IMG/VR virus record: IMGVR_UViG_3300037111_000040
Span: 57,715 to 121,714 of that record
Direction: 5' to 3' (one strand)
Length of the DNA stretch: 64,000 bases
DNA from: a virus
Shown: piece after piece, positions 33,219-38,686 of the stretch
Position numbering within the stretch: position 1 is the stretch's first letter
Layout of the letters: the number at the start of each line of letters is the position of its first letter
Position numbers and translations under genes: made by a program
Notes under the pieces: generated by a model
Databases searched by the model: none
What the model saw: only the letters and a program-made list of their open reading frames with translations
Told to the model about the DNA's origin: nothing

Positions 33219-33452
33219 ATGGCAAGTACCGCCTTTCAGCCGATCATCGACCTTGTCAAGGGCTGGTCTGACAAGTTGCAGGGCGCTGAGGATTTCATCA
33301 ATAAGCTTCCGGTTCCCGGAAAATCCTCCACCATGAAAACCAGCAGGGGCAAGCCCCCCCTCGCGACCTCGTGGTACTACTACGGCAAGCAACAGCCGCC
33401 GCGCCCCGGCGAGCAGAAGGCCGTGGCCCGCAAGCGCATCCCAAAAAAGTGA
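33219..33452 (+). CDS. Small hypothetical protein, 77 aa
   Basis: ATG 33219 opens MASTAFQPIIDLVKGWSDKLQGAEDF, a helical start, followed by a basic, Pro-rich tail (GKPPLATSWYYYGKQQPPRP, then KAVARKRIPKK). The frame is open upstream to 33117 and a longer form cannot be excluded. No family recognised. It may be DNA- or RNA-associated given its charge. Confidence 0.4.
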   Translation: MASTAFQPIIDLVKGWSDKLQGAEDFINKLPVPGKSSTMKTSRGKPPLATSWYYYGKQQPPRPGEQKAVARKRIPKK

Positions 33453-33468
33453 TAAACCGATGAAGTGA

Positions 33469-34173
33469 TTAAAGGTACTTTAGATTACATTCATCGCAAT
33501 GCCATGTGGTTGATGGGCTTTTGCAGGCGACACACAGCCCTTTCATCCGAATGGCGCGAGTTCGCTCGCTTGTTCGTTTGGCGTTAGCTTCGCGACAGAG
33601 ATCGCATCTACATCTGTGATAGGTATAGGTCGTGGTGACACCATGTATTGGCTTTGGTTTTACTCGTGGAGGCAAGGATGCCCGCGAGAGAGCATCACAA
33701 GAGAAGCCAAGCAATCCGGCTATTTGCCTCACCGTTTTCCCGTCATTTCGCAGCGATTCTATTTCAAGGATGTTGGCTCGAATCTTCTCTGAATTAGATT
33801 GACGAGCGGAAGATGAACCGACAATCTGGCGCACATATTCTCTTGTAAAACCGTATTTATTCCCAATTTTTTGCAGTGTCCAACCATCCCTACGGAGGAC
33901 TTTCATTTCCTCTCTGCGCGGATCGGCAGGTTTGGGTGGTATGGAGGCCCCAAGATCGTAGAATCCTGCCAACTCTCTGTTTAATCCCGGCCCATTATCA
34001 ACGTGCCACTTGCTGTGACAAAATAAGCAAAGCCAACGCACATCTAGTGGTCTTGCATAATCGTCGTGGTGGGCGACAAGCCGTCGCTGTGCCCCACATT
34101 CTTCGCATAAGAGCGCGATTGTAATGCTTCCACGCTCAACCGCTGCTTTGACGAGTAGGTGAACGCGGGCCAT
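33469..34173 (-). CDS. HNH-like endonuclease with HTH and zinc fingers
   Basis: ATG 34173 gives 234 residues. CEECG, then RLVAHHDDYARPLDVRWLC with CHSKWH (residues 22-57) is an HNH core with two zinc pairs. Two HTH-like helices follow (LQKIGNKYGFTREYVRQIV and VRQIAGLLGFSCDALSRA). The C-terminus has CRCDLC and CVACKSPSTTWHCDEC. Probably a homing endonuclease with its own DNA readers, in a gap between tRNA groups. Confidence 0.75.
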   Translation of the reverse strand: MARVHLLVKAAVERGSITIALLCEECGAQRRLVAHHDDYARPLDVRWLCLFCHSKWHVDNGPGLNRELAGFYDLGASIPPKPADPRREEMKVLRRDGWTLQKIGNKYGFTREYVRQIVGSSSARQSNSEKIRANILEIESLRNDGKTVRQIAGLLGFSCDALSRASLPPRVKPKPIHGVTTTYTYHRCRCDLCREANAKRTSERTRAIRMKGLCVACKSPSTTWHCDECNLKYL

Positions 34174-34189
34174 TTTTTTCAAAAACCTC

Positions 34190-34218
34190 TTGACAGTTTT
34201 CCTGATTGATTATATCGT
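34190..34218 (+). promoter_or_regulatory. Candidate promoter TTGACA-17-TATCGT for a structured RNA
   Basis: TTGACA (34190-34195), a 17-bp spacer and TATCGT (34213-34218), preceded by AAAAACCTC as at 32095. It lies 10 bp before the structured RNA described next. Confidence 0.45.
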
Positions 34219-34227
34219 GGAAAACGT

Positions 34228-34374
34228 GAGAACCCGATTCCATAACGCAGCGACACAGCCGACGCAACCAGCCGGTAATAGCGGCGGTGCGGACTAGGGG
34301 TCTCAGACAGATTTTTTCCTAACACAGATGGAAAAACTTGAGACCCCCAGAACCGAAAGGAACTGGGGGTTCTC
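34228..34374 (+). ncRNA. Structured RNA with mutually exclusive hairpins
   Basis: GAGAACCC (34228-34235) can pair with GGGTTCTC (34367-34374) to close the whole RNA. Inside, GGGGTCTCA (34297-34305) pairs perfectly with TGAGACCCC (34339-34347). CCCCCAG (34344-34350), which shares bases with that helix, also pairs with CTGGGGG (34363-34369) around AACC-GAAA-GGAA. The two inner helices compete, as in attenuators and riboswitches. No open frame fits here. Its identity is unknown to me. Confidence 0.55.
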
Positions 34375-34388
34375 GTTTGTGGGGATGT

Positions 34389-34463
34389 TCAAGGGTAGCT
34401 CAATGGTAGAGCCCACGGCTGTTAACCGTGTCGTTGTGGGTCCGACTCCCACCCCTTGAGCCA
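34389..34463 (+). tRNA. tRNA-Asn(GTT)
   Basis: Acceptor TCAAGGG/CCCTTGA, G73, CCA. Anticodon stem CACGG/CCGTG, loop CTGTTAA, anticodon GTT at 34421-34423. T-loop TCCGACT is slightly unusual. Confidence 0.88.
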
Positions 34464-34473
34464 GTTTAGAAGT

Positions 34474-34549
34474 TGGCTCTTCGTTCAATGGTTGAGGACC
34501 TTCGCCTCTGGAGCGAATGATCTGGGTTCGAGTCCCGGAGAGCCAGCCA
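34474..34549 (+). tRNA. tRNA-Gln(CTG)
   Basis: Acceptor TGGCTCT/AGAGCCA, G73, CCA. Anticodon stem TTCGC/GCGAA, loop CTCTGGA, anticodon CTG at 34508-34510. Confidence 0.88.
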
Positions 34550-34561
34550 AGTTTGAGTTGT

Positions 34562-34635
34562 TCCCGGTTCGTTCAGTGGCAGGACGTGGGCCTTTGGAAC
34601 CCAACACGGGAGTTCGATTCTCCCACCGGGTGCCA
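34562..34635 (+). tRNA. tRNA-Gln(TTG)
   Basis: Acceptor TCCCGGT/ACCGGGT (1-72 unpaired), G73, CCA. Loop CTTTGGA, anticodon TTG at 34594-34596. The same anticodon loop appears in the permuted RNA at 38156-38292. Confidence 0.82.
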
Positions 34636-34636
34636 C

Positions 34637-34710
34637 GCGGGGTTGATGTAGCGGTAGCATCGAAGTGTGCCACACTTTGCGCATCGGTTCGAACCCGATA
34701 CCCCGCTCCA
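34637..34710 (+). tRNA. tRNA-Gly(GCC)
   Basis: Acceptor GCGGGGT/ACCCCGC, T73, CCA. Anticodon stem GAAGT/ACTTT, loop GTGCCAC, anticodon GCC at 34669-34671. Confidence 0.82.
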
Positions 34711-34726
34711 CTTTGGAGGAAGAAGA

Positions 34727-34882
34727 ATGAAGATCGATTTGAACGCCGACATGCAGCATGTTTTCGCACGGTTGGCGAAAGGATTTCGAGCACCGTTAGT
34801 TGAGTCGGCACAACACGACCCTCGTAACGTCGAAGCCCCGGTTCGATTCCGGGACGGTGCTCCACAGATTGACGAGAGGTAG
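34727..34882 (+). CDS. Small open frame overlapping a tRNA, 51 aa
   Basis: GGAGGA lies seven bases before ATG 34727. The frame reads MKIDLNADMQHVFARLAKGF and then continues through the whole tRNA-Thr gene to TAG 34880-34882, so its second half is tRNA sequence read as protein. It looks like the 5' end of a gene that lost its remainder when the tRNA arrived. Low confidence as a functional gene. Confidence 0.3.
   Translation: MKIDLNADMQHVFARLAKGFRAPLVESAQHDPRNVEAPVRFRDGAPQIDER
34790..34864 (+). tRNA. tRNA-Thr(CGT)
   Basis: Acceptor GCACCGT/ACGGTGC, T73, CCA. D-stem GTTG/CAAC; loop CTCGTAA, anticodon CGT at 34823-34825. The same anticodon loop reappears in the chimeric RNA at 38576-38684. Confidence 0.85.
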
Positions 34883-34897
34883 AAGAAAGGGGATTCC

Positions 34898-35443
34898 ATG
34901 GCACTCATACGGAGAGCGGTACTACAACTTAACGCGTCGTATGAGCCGCTGAGAATCGTCAGCGCGCGAAAGGCGCTCACGCTCATAACCAAGGGCGTTG
35001 CCGTGGTGGAGGTGCCAACCAGCATCCAAGTCCACAAGGGAATCTACCTTCCTTCCGTCATCCGTTTGCGGCACTACAGGAACGTCCCGCACCGGATGCA
35101 GCAGGTTTCGAGGAAGAACATTTTCATTCGCGACGGTTTCAGGTGCATGTACTGCGGCGCGAAGAAGAACAACGGGGCAGAGCTTGAACTGGAGCACGTG
35201 ATCCCGAGAAGCAGAGGTGGTAAGCAGTCATGGGACAACCTTGTTGCTGCCTGTTCCCCGTGCAATAGACGTAAGAACAACCGGACGCCGGAAGAGGCTG
35301 GAATGAAGTTGATCCATAGGCCGCTGCCCGCGAATATCTTTACAAGCCGCTTCATTTTGAAACAGCTTGGCAGAGAAGTTGAGGAATGGGGAAAGTTCCT
35401 TTTTTCTGATTCCGAAGGCGAAACGAGGTTACAATTTAGGTAA
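34898..35443 (+). CDS. HNH endonuclease, 181 aa
   Basis: AAGGGG precedes ATG 34898. 181 residues. VLQLNASYEPLRIVSARKAL is the N-terminus of a widespread HNH family. The core is CMYCGAKKNNGAELELEHVI, then PRSRGG, NLVAACSPCNRRKNN (residues 83-128), with all HNH and CxxC residues. The C-terminal helix bundle is intact, so probably active. Confidence 0.88.
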   Translation: MALIRRAVLQLNASYEPLRIVSARKALTLITKGVAVVEVPTSIQVHKGIYLPSVIRLRHYRNVPHRMQQVSRKNIFIRDGFRCMYCGAKKNNGAELELEHVIPRSRGGKQSWDNLVAACSPCNRRKNNRTPEEAGMKLIHRPLPANIFTSRFILKQLGREVEEWGKFLFSDSEGETRLQFR

Positions 35444-35446
35444 AAG

Positions 35447-36169
35447 ATGCGCAAACTCGTCGGCAAAATTTACTTAATTCGTAATCTCGCGAACGGCAAG
35501 GGGTACGTCGGCCAGACCACGAAACAAACTGTGTGGATAAGGTTCAACCAGCACAAATACGAGGTCAAGCGCGGAAGCAATCTGCCCATACATAGGGCGA
35601 TGAGAAAGTGGGGAGTTGAAAACTTCACAGTTATCGAAGTCGCCTCGTGTGATCCACTTTTGCTCGACGATCTCGAAAAGCACTTCATCAAATTCTACAA
35701 AACCTACATCACAAGCGGTCGCGGCTATAACAGGACGGCAGGAGGGTACAGCGGATTCAACAGAGACGGAATCAGGATTCTTACAGAAAAGGGAAGCTCG
35801 ACACTTTCAGATGTCCATAAGGGAAACTCTTATGCCAAGGGGCACAAAGTATCGGAAGAAGGAAGAGCGAGAATGGCCGAGGCTGCTAGAAATAGAGGAC
35901 CGGTAACGCGCTCGCCAGAGTTGAGGGCCAGAATCTCGGCCACCTTGAAAGGACACCCTGTTGCAGAGGAATCGAGAGCGAAGATGTCAGCGTCGCACAA
36001 GGGGGTAAAAGTCGGCTACCGGAAACGCAGGCCGATGTCGGATGAGCACAAGGCGAAGATTTCCGCGAGTATGCGTGGAAAGAGGAAAACTCCGGAGTCC
36101 ATAGCCAAGAGACTTGCGACTTGTGCTTTGCTTAACACGGGTGACACAAGATACCAGTTTGTTAACTAA
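35447..36169 (+). CDS. GIY-YIG homing endonuclease with NUMOD3 repeats
   Basis: 240 residues. GKIYLIRNLANGKGYVGQTT is the GIY-YIG core (GKIYLI ... GYVGQT), with the catalytic Arg in WIRFNQH and Glu in LEKHFIKFY. The C-terminal half has NUMOD3-type repeats (RARISATLKGHPVAEESRAK, HKAKISASMRGKRKTPE) that bind DNA in homing enzymes. It is the only GIY-YIG gene in the window, in an island of homing genes between tRNAs. Confidence 0.9.
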   Translation: MRKLVGKIYLIRNLANGKGYVGQTTKQTVWIRFNQHKYEVKRGSNLPIHRAMRKWGVENFTVIEVASCDPLLLDDLEKHFIKFYKTYITSGRGYNRTAGGYSGFNRDGIRILTEKGSSTLSDVHKGNSYAKGHKVSEEGRARMAEAARNRGPVTRSPELRARISATLKGHPVAEESRAKMSASHKGVKVGYRKRRPMSDEHKAKISASMRGKRKTPESIAKRLATCALLNTGDTRYQFVN

Positions 36170-36198
36170 CATAAATGTTCGTTATCGTCTCCAAATTT

Positions 36199-36207
36199 TG
36201 CTATACT
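36199..36207 (+). promoter_or_regulatory. Extended -10 TGC-TATACT abutting ATG 36214
   Basis: TGC (36199-36201) then TATACT (36202-36207), six bases before the ATG. Predicted start at or next to the A of ATG, so the message would be leaderless. Confidence 0.5.
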
Positions 36208-36213
36208 CGGGAG

Positions 36214-36939
36214 ATGAAAAACGAAGAAAGGCGAAAAGCTGCTCGGAGGCGGTGGTACTACAGGAACAGGAAATCCAAGAAGGTGTTGAAGTCGCGAATT
36301 CCTGACGTACCGCTGCTTTCTGTTGAGGAACGTAAGACTATTAGCAGGGCGAATGCTGTGGTTGCGCTGGCGAAAGCTCATGCTAAAGCAAAAATCAAAT
36401 CGGATCAGATACAACGTAAGAGAGAAGAGCGTCGATGCGTAATTTGCGGCGGTCCTGTTCTCGTTAAGAATCTGAAAGCAAAATCGTGCTCGGTGAGATG
36501 CGCGAAGATCGCCAGACGAAAAAGAAGAGAGAATTGGGAAAAGGCTTGCGCGTACTGCGGTTCCACATGTTCTGGTCAGAACAAGTATTGCGACGACTGC
36601 AACAAAAGCCAAATCTACAAGATGGCTCAGTCTACTGAAGATGTAAGCGATTCAAAGGCTGTCAAGCGTCTGGTGCTTCGGAGAAGAGGACACAGATGCG
36701 AAGGATGCGGTTTAGATCAGTGGATGGGAAAAGCCATCCCGCTTGAACTTCACCATGTGGACGGGGATTCAGAGAATAACAAAGATGAGAACCTGCAACT
36801 TCTCTGTCCTAATTGCCACGCTTTGACTCCAACGTTTCGTAATCGAAACAAAAGGAAGGCGAGCGAAAGAAGAAGAAAGATAAGAAAGACGAGAGAGTTT
36901 GCCGAAGTAGCTCAAGAGGAAGTAGCGGCGGTTTTGTGA
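36214..36939 (+). CDS. HNH homing endonuclease, 241 aa
   Basis: ATG 36214 is chosen from the promoter position. The N-terminal third is Arg/Lys-rich and helical. CVICGG, CSVRCAK, CAYCG and CDDC form zinc pairs. The HNH core is CEGCGLDQWMGKAIPLELHH, then VDGDSENN and NLQLLCPNCHALTPTF (residues 158-205). Its last 13 codons overlap the 5' end of tRNA-Thr(TGT), the arrangement also seen at 29466. Confidence 0.87.
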   Translation: MKNEERRKAARRRWYYRNRKSKKVLKSRIPDVPLLSVEERKTISRANAVVALAKAHAKAKIKSDQIQRKREERRCVICGGPVLVKNLKAKSCSVRCAKIARRKRRENWEKACAYCGSTCSGQNKYCDDCNKSQIYKMAQSTEDVSDSKAVKRLVLRRRGHRCEGCGLDQWMGKAIPLELHHVDGDSENNKDENLQLLCPNCHALTPTFRNRNKRKASERRRKIRKTREFAEVAQEEVAAVL

Positions 36940-36976
36940 ACCGCTGATGGGATTTCGAGTATCCCCTTCGGCCCCA
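36901..36976 (+). tRNA. tRNA-Thr(TGT)
   Basis: Acceptor GCCGAAG/CTTCGGC, C73, CCA. Anticodon stem GCGGT/ACCGC, loop TTTGTGA, anticodon TGT at 36935-36937; T-arm GGGAT-TTCGAGT-ATCCC. The first 39 bases are also the end of the HNH gene. Confidence 0.82.
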
Positions 36977-36984
36977 AGCTCACT

Positions 36985-37050
36985 GGGACACGCGGAATCT
37001 CCCGCTTACGGGCGGGAGGGTGCTACCAAGCTATAACGTGTCCCGGTAGC
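36985..37050 (+). ncRNA. Compact pseudoknotted RNA
   Basis: GGGACACG (36985-36992) pairs with CGTGTCCC (37037-37044). CTCCCGC/GCGGGAG (36999-37005/37012-37018) is a hairpin. GCTACC (37022-37027) pairs with GGTAGC (37045-37050), crossing the first helix, so an H-type pseudoknot forms with the two 3' strands directly adjacent. No tRNA features or CCA. It lies between tRNA-Thr and tRNA-His. Identity unknown. Confidence 0.5.
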
Positions 37051-37059
37051 GCGATTCAT

Positions 37060-37138
37060 GGCGGTGTTGGCAGAGCGGTCTATTGCGCGTGTCTGTGGCA
37101 CACGTATTACATCGGTTCGAATCCGATACGCCGCCCCA
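37060..37138 (+). tRNA. tRNA-His(GTG)
   Basis: Acceptor GCGGTGT/ACGCCGC with encoded G-1 facing C73, the His identity pair, then CCA. Anticodon stem CGTGT/ACACG, loop CTGTGGC, anticodon GTG at 37095-37097. Confidence 0.88.
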
Positions 37139-37147
37139 AAGTTTTAC

Positions 37148-37223
37148 GGGCCTATAGCTCATTTAGGAGAGCGCCGCACTTGCAATGCGGAGGCGGTCGG
37201 GGCGGAGCCGACTAGGTCCACCA
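37148..37223 (+). tRNA. tRNA-Ala(TGC), atypical T-loop
   Basis: Acceptor GGGCCTA/TAGGTCC, A73, CCA. Anticodon stem CCGCA/TGCGG, loop CTTGCAA, anticodon TGC at 37181-37183. T-stem GTCGG/CCGAC encloses GGCGGAG instead of TTCRANY. Confidence 0.8.
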
Positions 37224-37230
37224 AGTTTGA

Positions 37231-37302
37231 CTGGTGCCTCACCTGTAACGACGTAAGGGTGAAGGCGTCACGGGTCGCACGTCGCAAGGTAGAGGCCCGC
37301 TA
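37231..37302 (+). ncRNA. Possible structured RNA, no cloverleaf
   Basis: GCCTCACC (37235-37242) pairs with GGTGAAGGC (37257-37265, one bulged A). The bases to 37302 are GC-rich with further short complementarities. It lies where the next tRNA would be expected but has no T-arm or CCA. Could be a decayed tRNA or a separate RNA. Confidence 0.3.
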
Positions 37303-37318
37303 AGTTTTTAGGAGAAAT

Positions 37319-37567
37319 ATGCGTCAATTCATAAAGCGATCCGAGCGCGGTTTTTCTCAGCGAAGACATGAGGGAGATTTGCGTAGGAGAAAGCAGTTCG
37401 CAAGCAAGATCGCGGATTGTTTCTTTGCTGAGAGTCCTTTCCAGCGGATGCTCATGAGGTGTGGACGCGCTCGGAAGCTGATGCAGGCATATCGCGCGAA
37501 GAAGATGATTCGCAGGCCGAGCAACTTTCGGCAGGATGTTTGGCAAGAGTTTTGTCGATTGAGCTAG
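37319..37567 (+). CDS. Small basic protein, 82 aa
   Basis: TAGGAG lies five bases before ATG 37319. 82 residues, strongly basic (RSERGFSQRRHEGDLRRRKQ), helical, with two Cys and no zinc motif. Its last five codons overlap the 5' end of tRNA-Phe. Charge suggests nucleic-acid binding. Family not recognised. Confidence 0.5.
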   Translation: MRQFIKRSERGFSQRRHEGDLRRRKQFASKIADCFFAESPFQRMLMRCGRARKLMQAYRAKKMIRRPSNFRQDVWQEFCRLS

Positions 37568-37629
37568 TGCAGTCATAGCGTCCGCCTGAAGAGCGGAAGA
37601 ACTCGGGGCAGCACCGGGAGTCGACACCA
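37554..37629 (+). tRNA. tRNA-Phe(GAA), atypical T-loop
   Basis: Acceptor GTCGATT/AGTCGAC, A73, CCA; D-arm GCTA/TAGC. Anticodon stem TCCGC/GCGGA, loop CTGAAGA, anticodon GAA at 37588-37590. T-loop is GGCAGCA, again starting GGC. Confidence 0.8.
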
Positions 37630-37630
37630 T

Positions 37631-37707
37631 CGGGGAGGGGCGCGGTCAGGTAGCGCTTCGGTCTCGGGTACCGAAGGTCATGGGTTCGAATCCCATCTCC
37701 CCGACCA
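37631..37707 (+). tRNA. tRNA-Pro(CGG)
   Basis: Acceptor CGGGGAG/CTCCCCG, A73, CCA. Loop CTCGGGT, anticodon CGG at 37665-37667. Confidence 0.88.
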
Positions 37708-37720
37708 TTTTGGAAGTCAC

Positions 37721-37797
37721 ACGGGTGTAGCGAAGTCTGGAAACGCACCTGCTTTGGGAGCAGGGGATCGGGGGTTCAAATCCCTCCACCCGTACCA
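37721..37797 (+). tRNA. tRNA-Pro(TGG)
   Basis: Acceptor ACGGGTG/CACCCGT, A73, CCA. Anticodon stem CCTGC/GCAGG, loop TTTGGGA, anticodon TGG at 37755-37757. Confidence 0.88.
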
Positions 37798-37807
37798 TTT
37801 TGAATGA

Positions 37808-37884
37808 GGGCCTATAGCGTAGTTGGATGACGCGGCAGACTACGAATCTGTTATACGGGGGTTCGAATCCCTCTAGGCCCTCCA
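37808..37884 (+). tRNA. tRNA-Arg(ACG)
   Basis: Acceptor GGGCCTA/TAGGCCC, T73, CCA. Anticodon stem GCAGA/TCTGT, loop CTACGAA, anticodon ACG at 37842-37844. Confidence 0.88.
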
Positions 37885-37903
37885 TAAAAAGCGCAGAATT
37901 TGC

Positions 37904-37932
37904 TTGACGCGTTTTTGGAACCGTTGTAAGGT
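37904..37932 (+). promoter_or_regulatory. Candidate promoter of the chimeric RNA cluster
   Basis: TTGACG (37904-37909), exactly 17 bp, TAAGGT (37927-37932). It lies about 30 bp upstream of the first of seven Y-like RNA elements and downstream of the last ordinary tRNA. Confidence 0.45.
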
Positions 37933-37963
37933 TAGAGACGTTGCGTTTTTGAGATTGAGTTTT

Positions 37964-38073
37964 CGCTGACTGTTTGGCTTACATGCGCCTCAAAGCGAGG
38001 CATTTCAATTGAGATGAAACGAACCGGGTGCGATTCCCGGATGTCCCGAAAGGGTTGCCTGACGACTACAGCG
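37964..38073 (+). ncRNA. Y-like RNA unit 1: capped tRNA-like body in a Y-type stem
   Basis: 5' strand CGCTG-ACTG-TTTGGC-T-TACATG (37964-37985) and 3' strand GCCTGA-CGACTA-CAGCG (38057-38073) form the stem. Between them lies a full tRNA core: D-arm GCCT/AGGC, anticodon-like arm TTTCA-ATTGAGA-TGAAA, T-arm CCGGG-TGCGATT-CCCGG. The acceptor is built from ATGT-CCC (38041-38047), a GAAA cap, GGG (38052-38054), and ACAT of the TACATG element. No CCA. Layout resembles YrlA-type bacterial Y RNAs. Confidence 0.6.
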
Positions 38074-38085
38074 GAGAAAAAAATT

Positions 38086-38147
38086 GGCTTGACTGATTTG
38101 CATACATGCTTTGAGAGCAGGAACACCATGCAGATCGACTACAAGCC
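38086..38147 (+). ncRNA. Y-like RNA unit 2: minimal insert
   Basis: GGCTTG-ACTG-ATTTGC-A-TACATG (38086-38108) faces GCAGAT-CGACTA-CAAGCC (38130-38147). Both helices pair completely, one through G-T pairs. The 21-base insert holds only a short arm resembling an anticodon hairpin (CATGC-TTTGAGA-GCAGG), so this unit has the stem but no tRNA body. Confidence 0.55.
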
Positions 38148-38155
38148 ATAAAGTT

Positions 38156-38292
38156 TGTGCTGACTGACTTGCTTACATGTCCTTTGGAGACCGAGGTCGG
38201 AGGTTCGAATCCTTCATCCTCCACCATCAAAGAATTGACGGGGGATTAGCTCAGCGGTAGAGCGCGTAAAATAGCAGATCGACTACAGCACA
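38156..38292 (+). ncRNA. Y-like RNA unit 3: circularly permuted tRNA
   Basis: Stem strands TGTGCTG-ACTG-ACTTGC-T-TACATG (38156-38179) and GCAGAT-CGACTA-CAGCACA (38274-38292) flank a tRNA in permuted order. From 38179 come anticodon loop CTTTGGA, T-arm GGAGG-TTCGAAT-CCTTC, acceptor ATCCTCC and ACCA (to 38226). After 13 bases come acceptor GGGGGAT (38240-38246), D-arm GCTC/GAGC and G-CG (to 38266). Joining CG 38266 to GTC 38179 restores anticodon stem CGGTC/GACCG and a complete 75-nt tRNA with anticodon TTG. Confidence 0.65.
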
Positions 38293-38304
38293 ATGATTTT
38301 GAAT

Positions 38305-38429
38305 TTGGCCTGACAGAAGTGCTTACATGAAGCTCAATTGGTCGAGCATCTGACTCTTAATCAGACGGTAGTTGGTTCAAATCCAACCTGTACCACCCCG
38401 CAAGGGGTAGCACTTCGACTACAGGCCAA
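38305..38429 (+). ncRNA. Y-like RNA unit 4: capped tRNA-Lys(CTT)-like body
   Basis: TTGGCCTG-ACAG-AAGTGC-T-TACATG (38305-38329) pairs with GCACTT-CGACTA-CAGGCCAA (38410-38429); both helices are perfect (8 and 6 bp). The enclosed body has a D-arm with canonical GG loop, anticodon arm TCTGA-CTCTTAA-TCAGA (CTT at 38356-38358) and T-arm GTTGG-TTCAAAT-CCAAC. The acceptor end ACCCC-GCAA-GGGGT (38395-38408) is closed by a GNRA tetraloop, so it cannot carry an amino acid unless processed. Confidence 0.62.
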
Positions 38430-38437
38430 TAAGTTGT

Positions 38438-38564
38438 GGCGGGTTAGTCAAAAGCTAACTTCCGGGTCGACTACAGCGGCGACGCTGACTGAGTCGGATA
38501 CATGGAAAAGACGGTTGTATTTGGTTACAACAGTATGGAGGTTCGAATCCTTCACCCGCCACCA
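38438..38564 (+). ncRNA. Y-like RNA unit 5: tRNA-like gene with grafted hairpin
   Basis: Linear order: acceptor GGCGGGT (38438-38444), first D-stem strand GTC, then the closed hairpin CCGGGT-CGACTA-CAGCG-GCGA-CGCTG-ACTG-AGTCGG-A-TACATG (38462-38504). It resumes with GG-AAAA-GAC (38504-38512), which completes a D-arm containing the G18-G19 pair. Then an anticodon-like arm GTTGT-ATTTGGTT-ACAAC with an 8-base loop, T-arm GGAGG-TTCGAAT-CCTTC, acceptor ACCCGCC and ACCA. The hairpin thus sits in the D-loop of an otherwise complete tRNA. Confidence 0.6.
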
Positions 38565-38575
38565 TCAAGTTTTAC

Positions 38576-38684
38576 TGGGGGACCTAAGAGGTTCCGGAAC
38601 GACTACAGCGATACTGCTGACTGATTCGGATACATGTCTTTTTGGCGCAAGCCAATCTCGGCTCGTAACCGAGTCCCCCAGCCA
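38576..38684 (+). ncRNA. Y-like RNA unit 6: tRNA-like gene with grafted hairpin
   Basis: Acceptor TGGGGGA/TCCCCCA with G73 and CCA (end 38684). The hairpin CCGGAA-CGACTA-CAGC-GATACT-GCTG-ACTG-ATTCGG-A-TACATG occupies 38594-38636. A GCAA-capped hairpin TTGGC/GCCAA follows, then CTCGG-CTCGTAA-CCGAG, whose loop is identical to the anticodon loop of tRNA-Thr(CGT) at 34790. No separate T-arm is seen, so this is tRNA-like rather than a standard tRNA. Confidence 0.55.
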
Positions 38685-38686
38685 AG

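Noticed and set aside
36985-37050. HDV/theta ribozyme
   Set aside because: The crossing helices are there, but the hairpin lies before, not after, the second 5' strand, and no catalytic C segment could be placed. Kept only as an unassigned pseudoknot.
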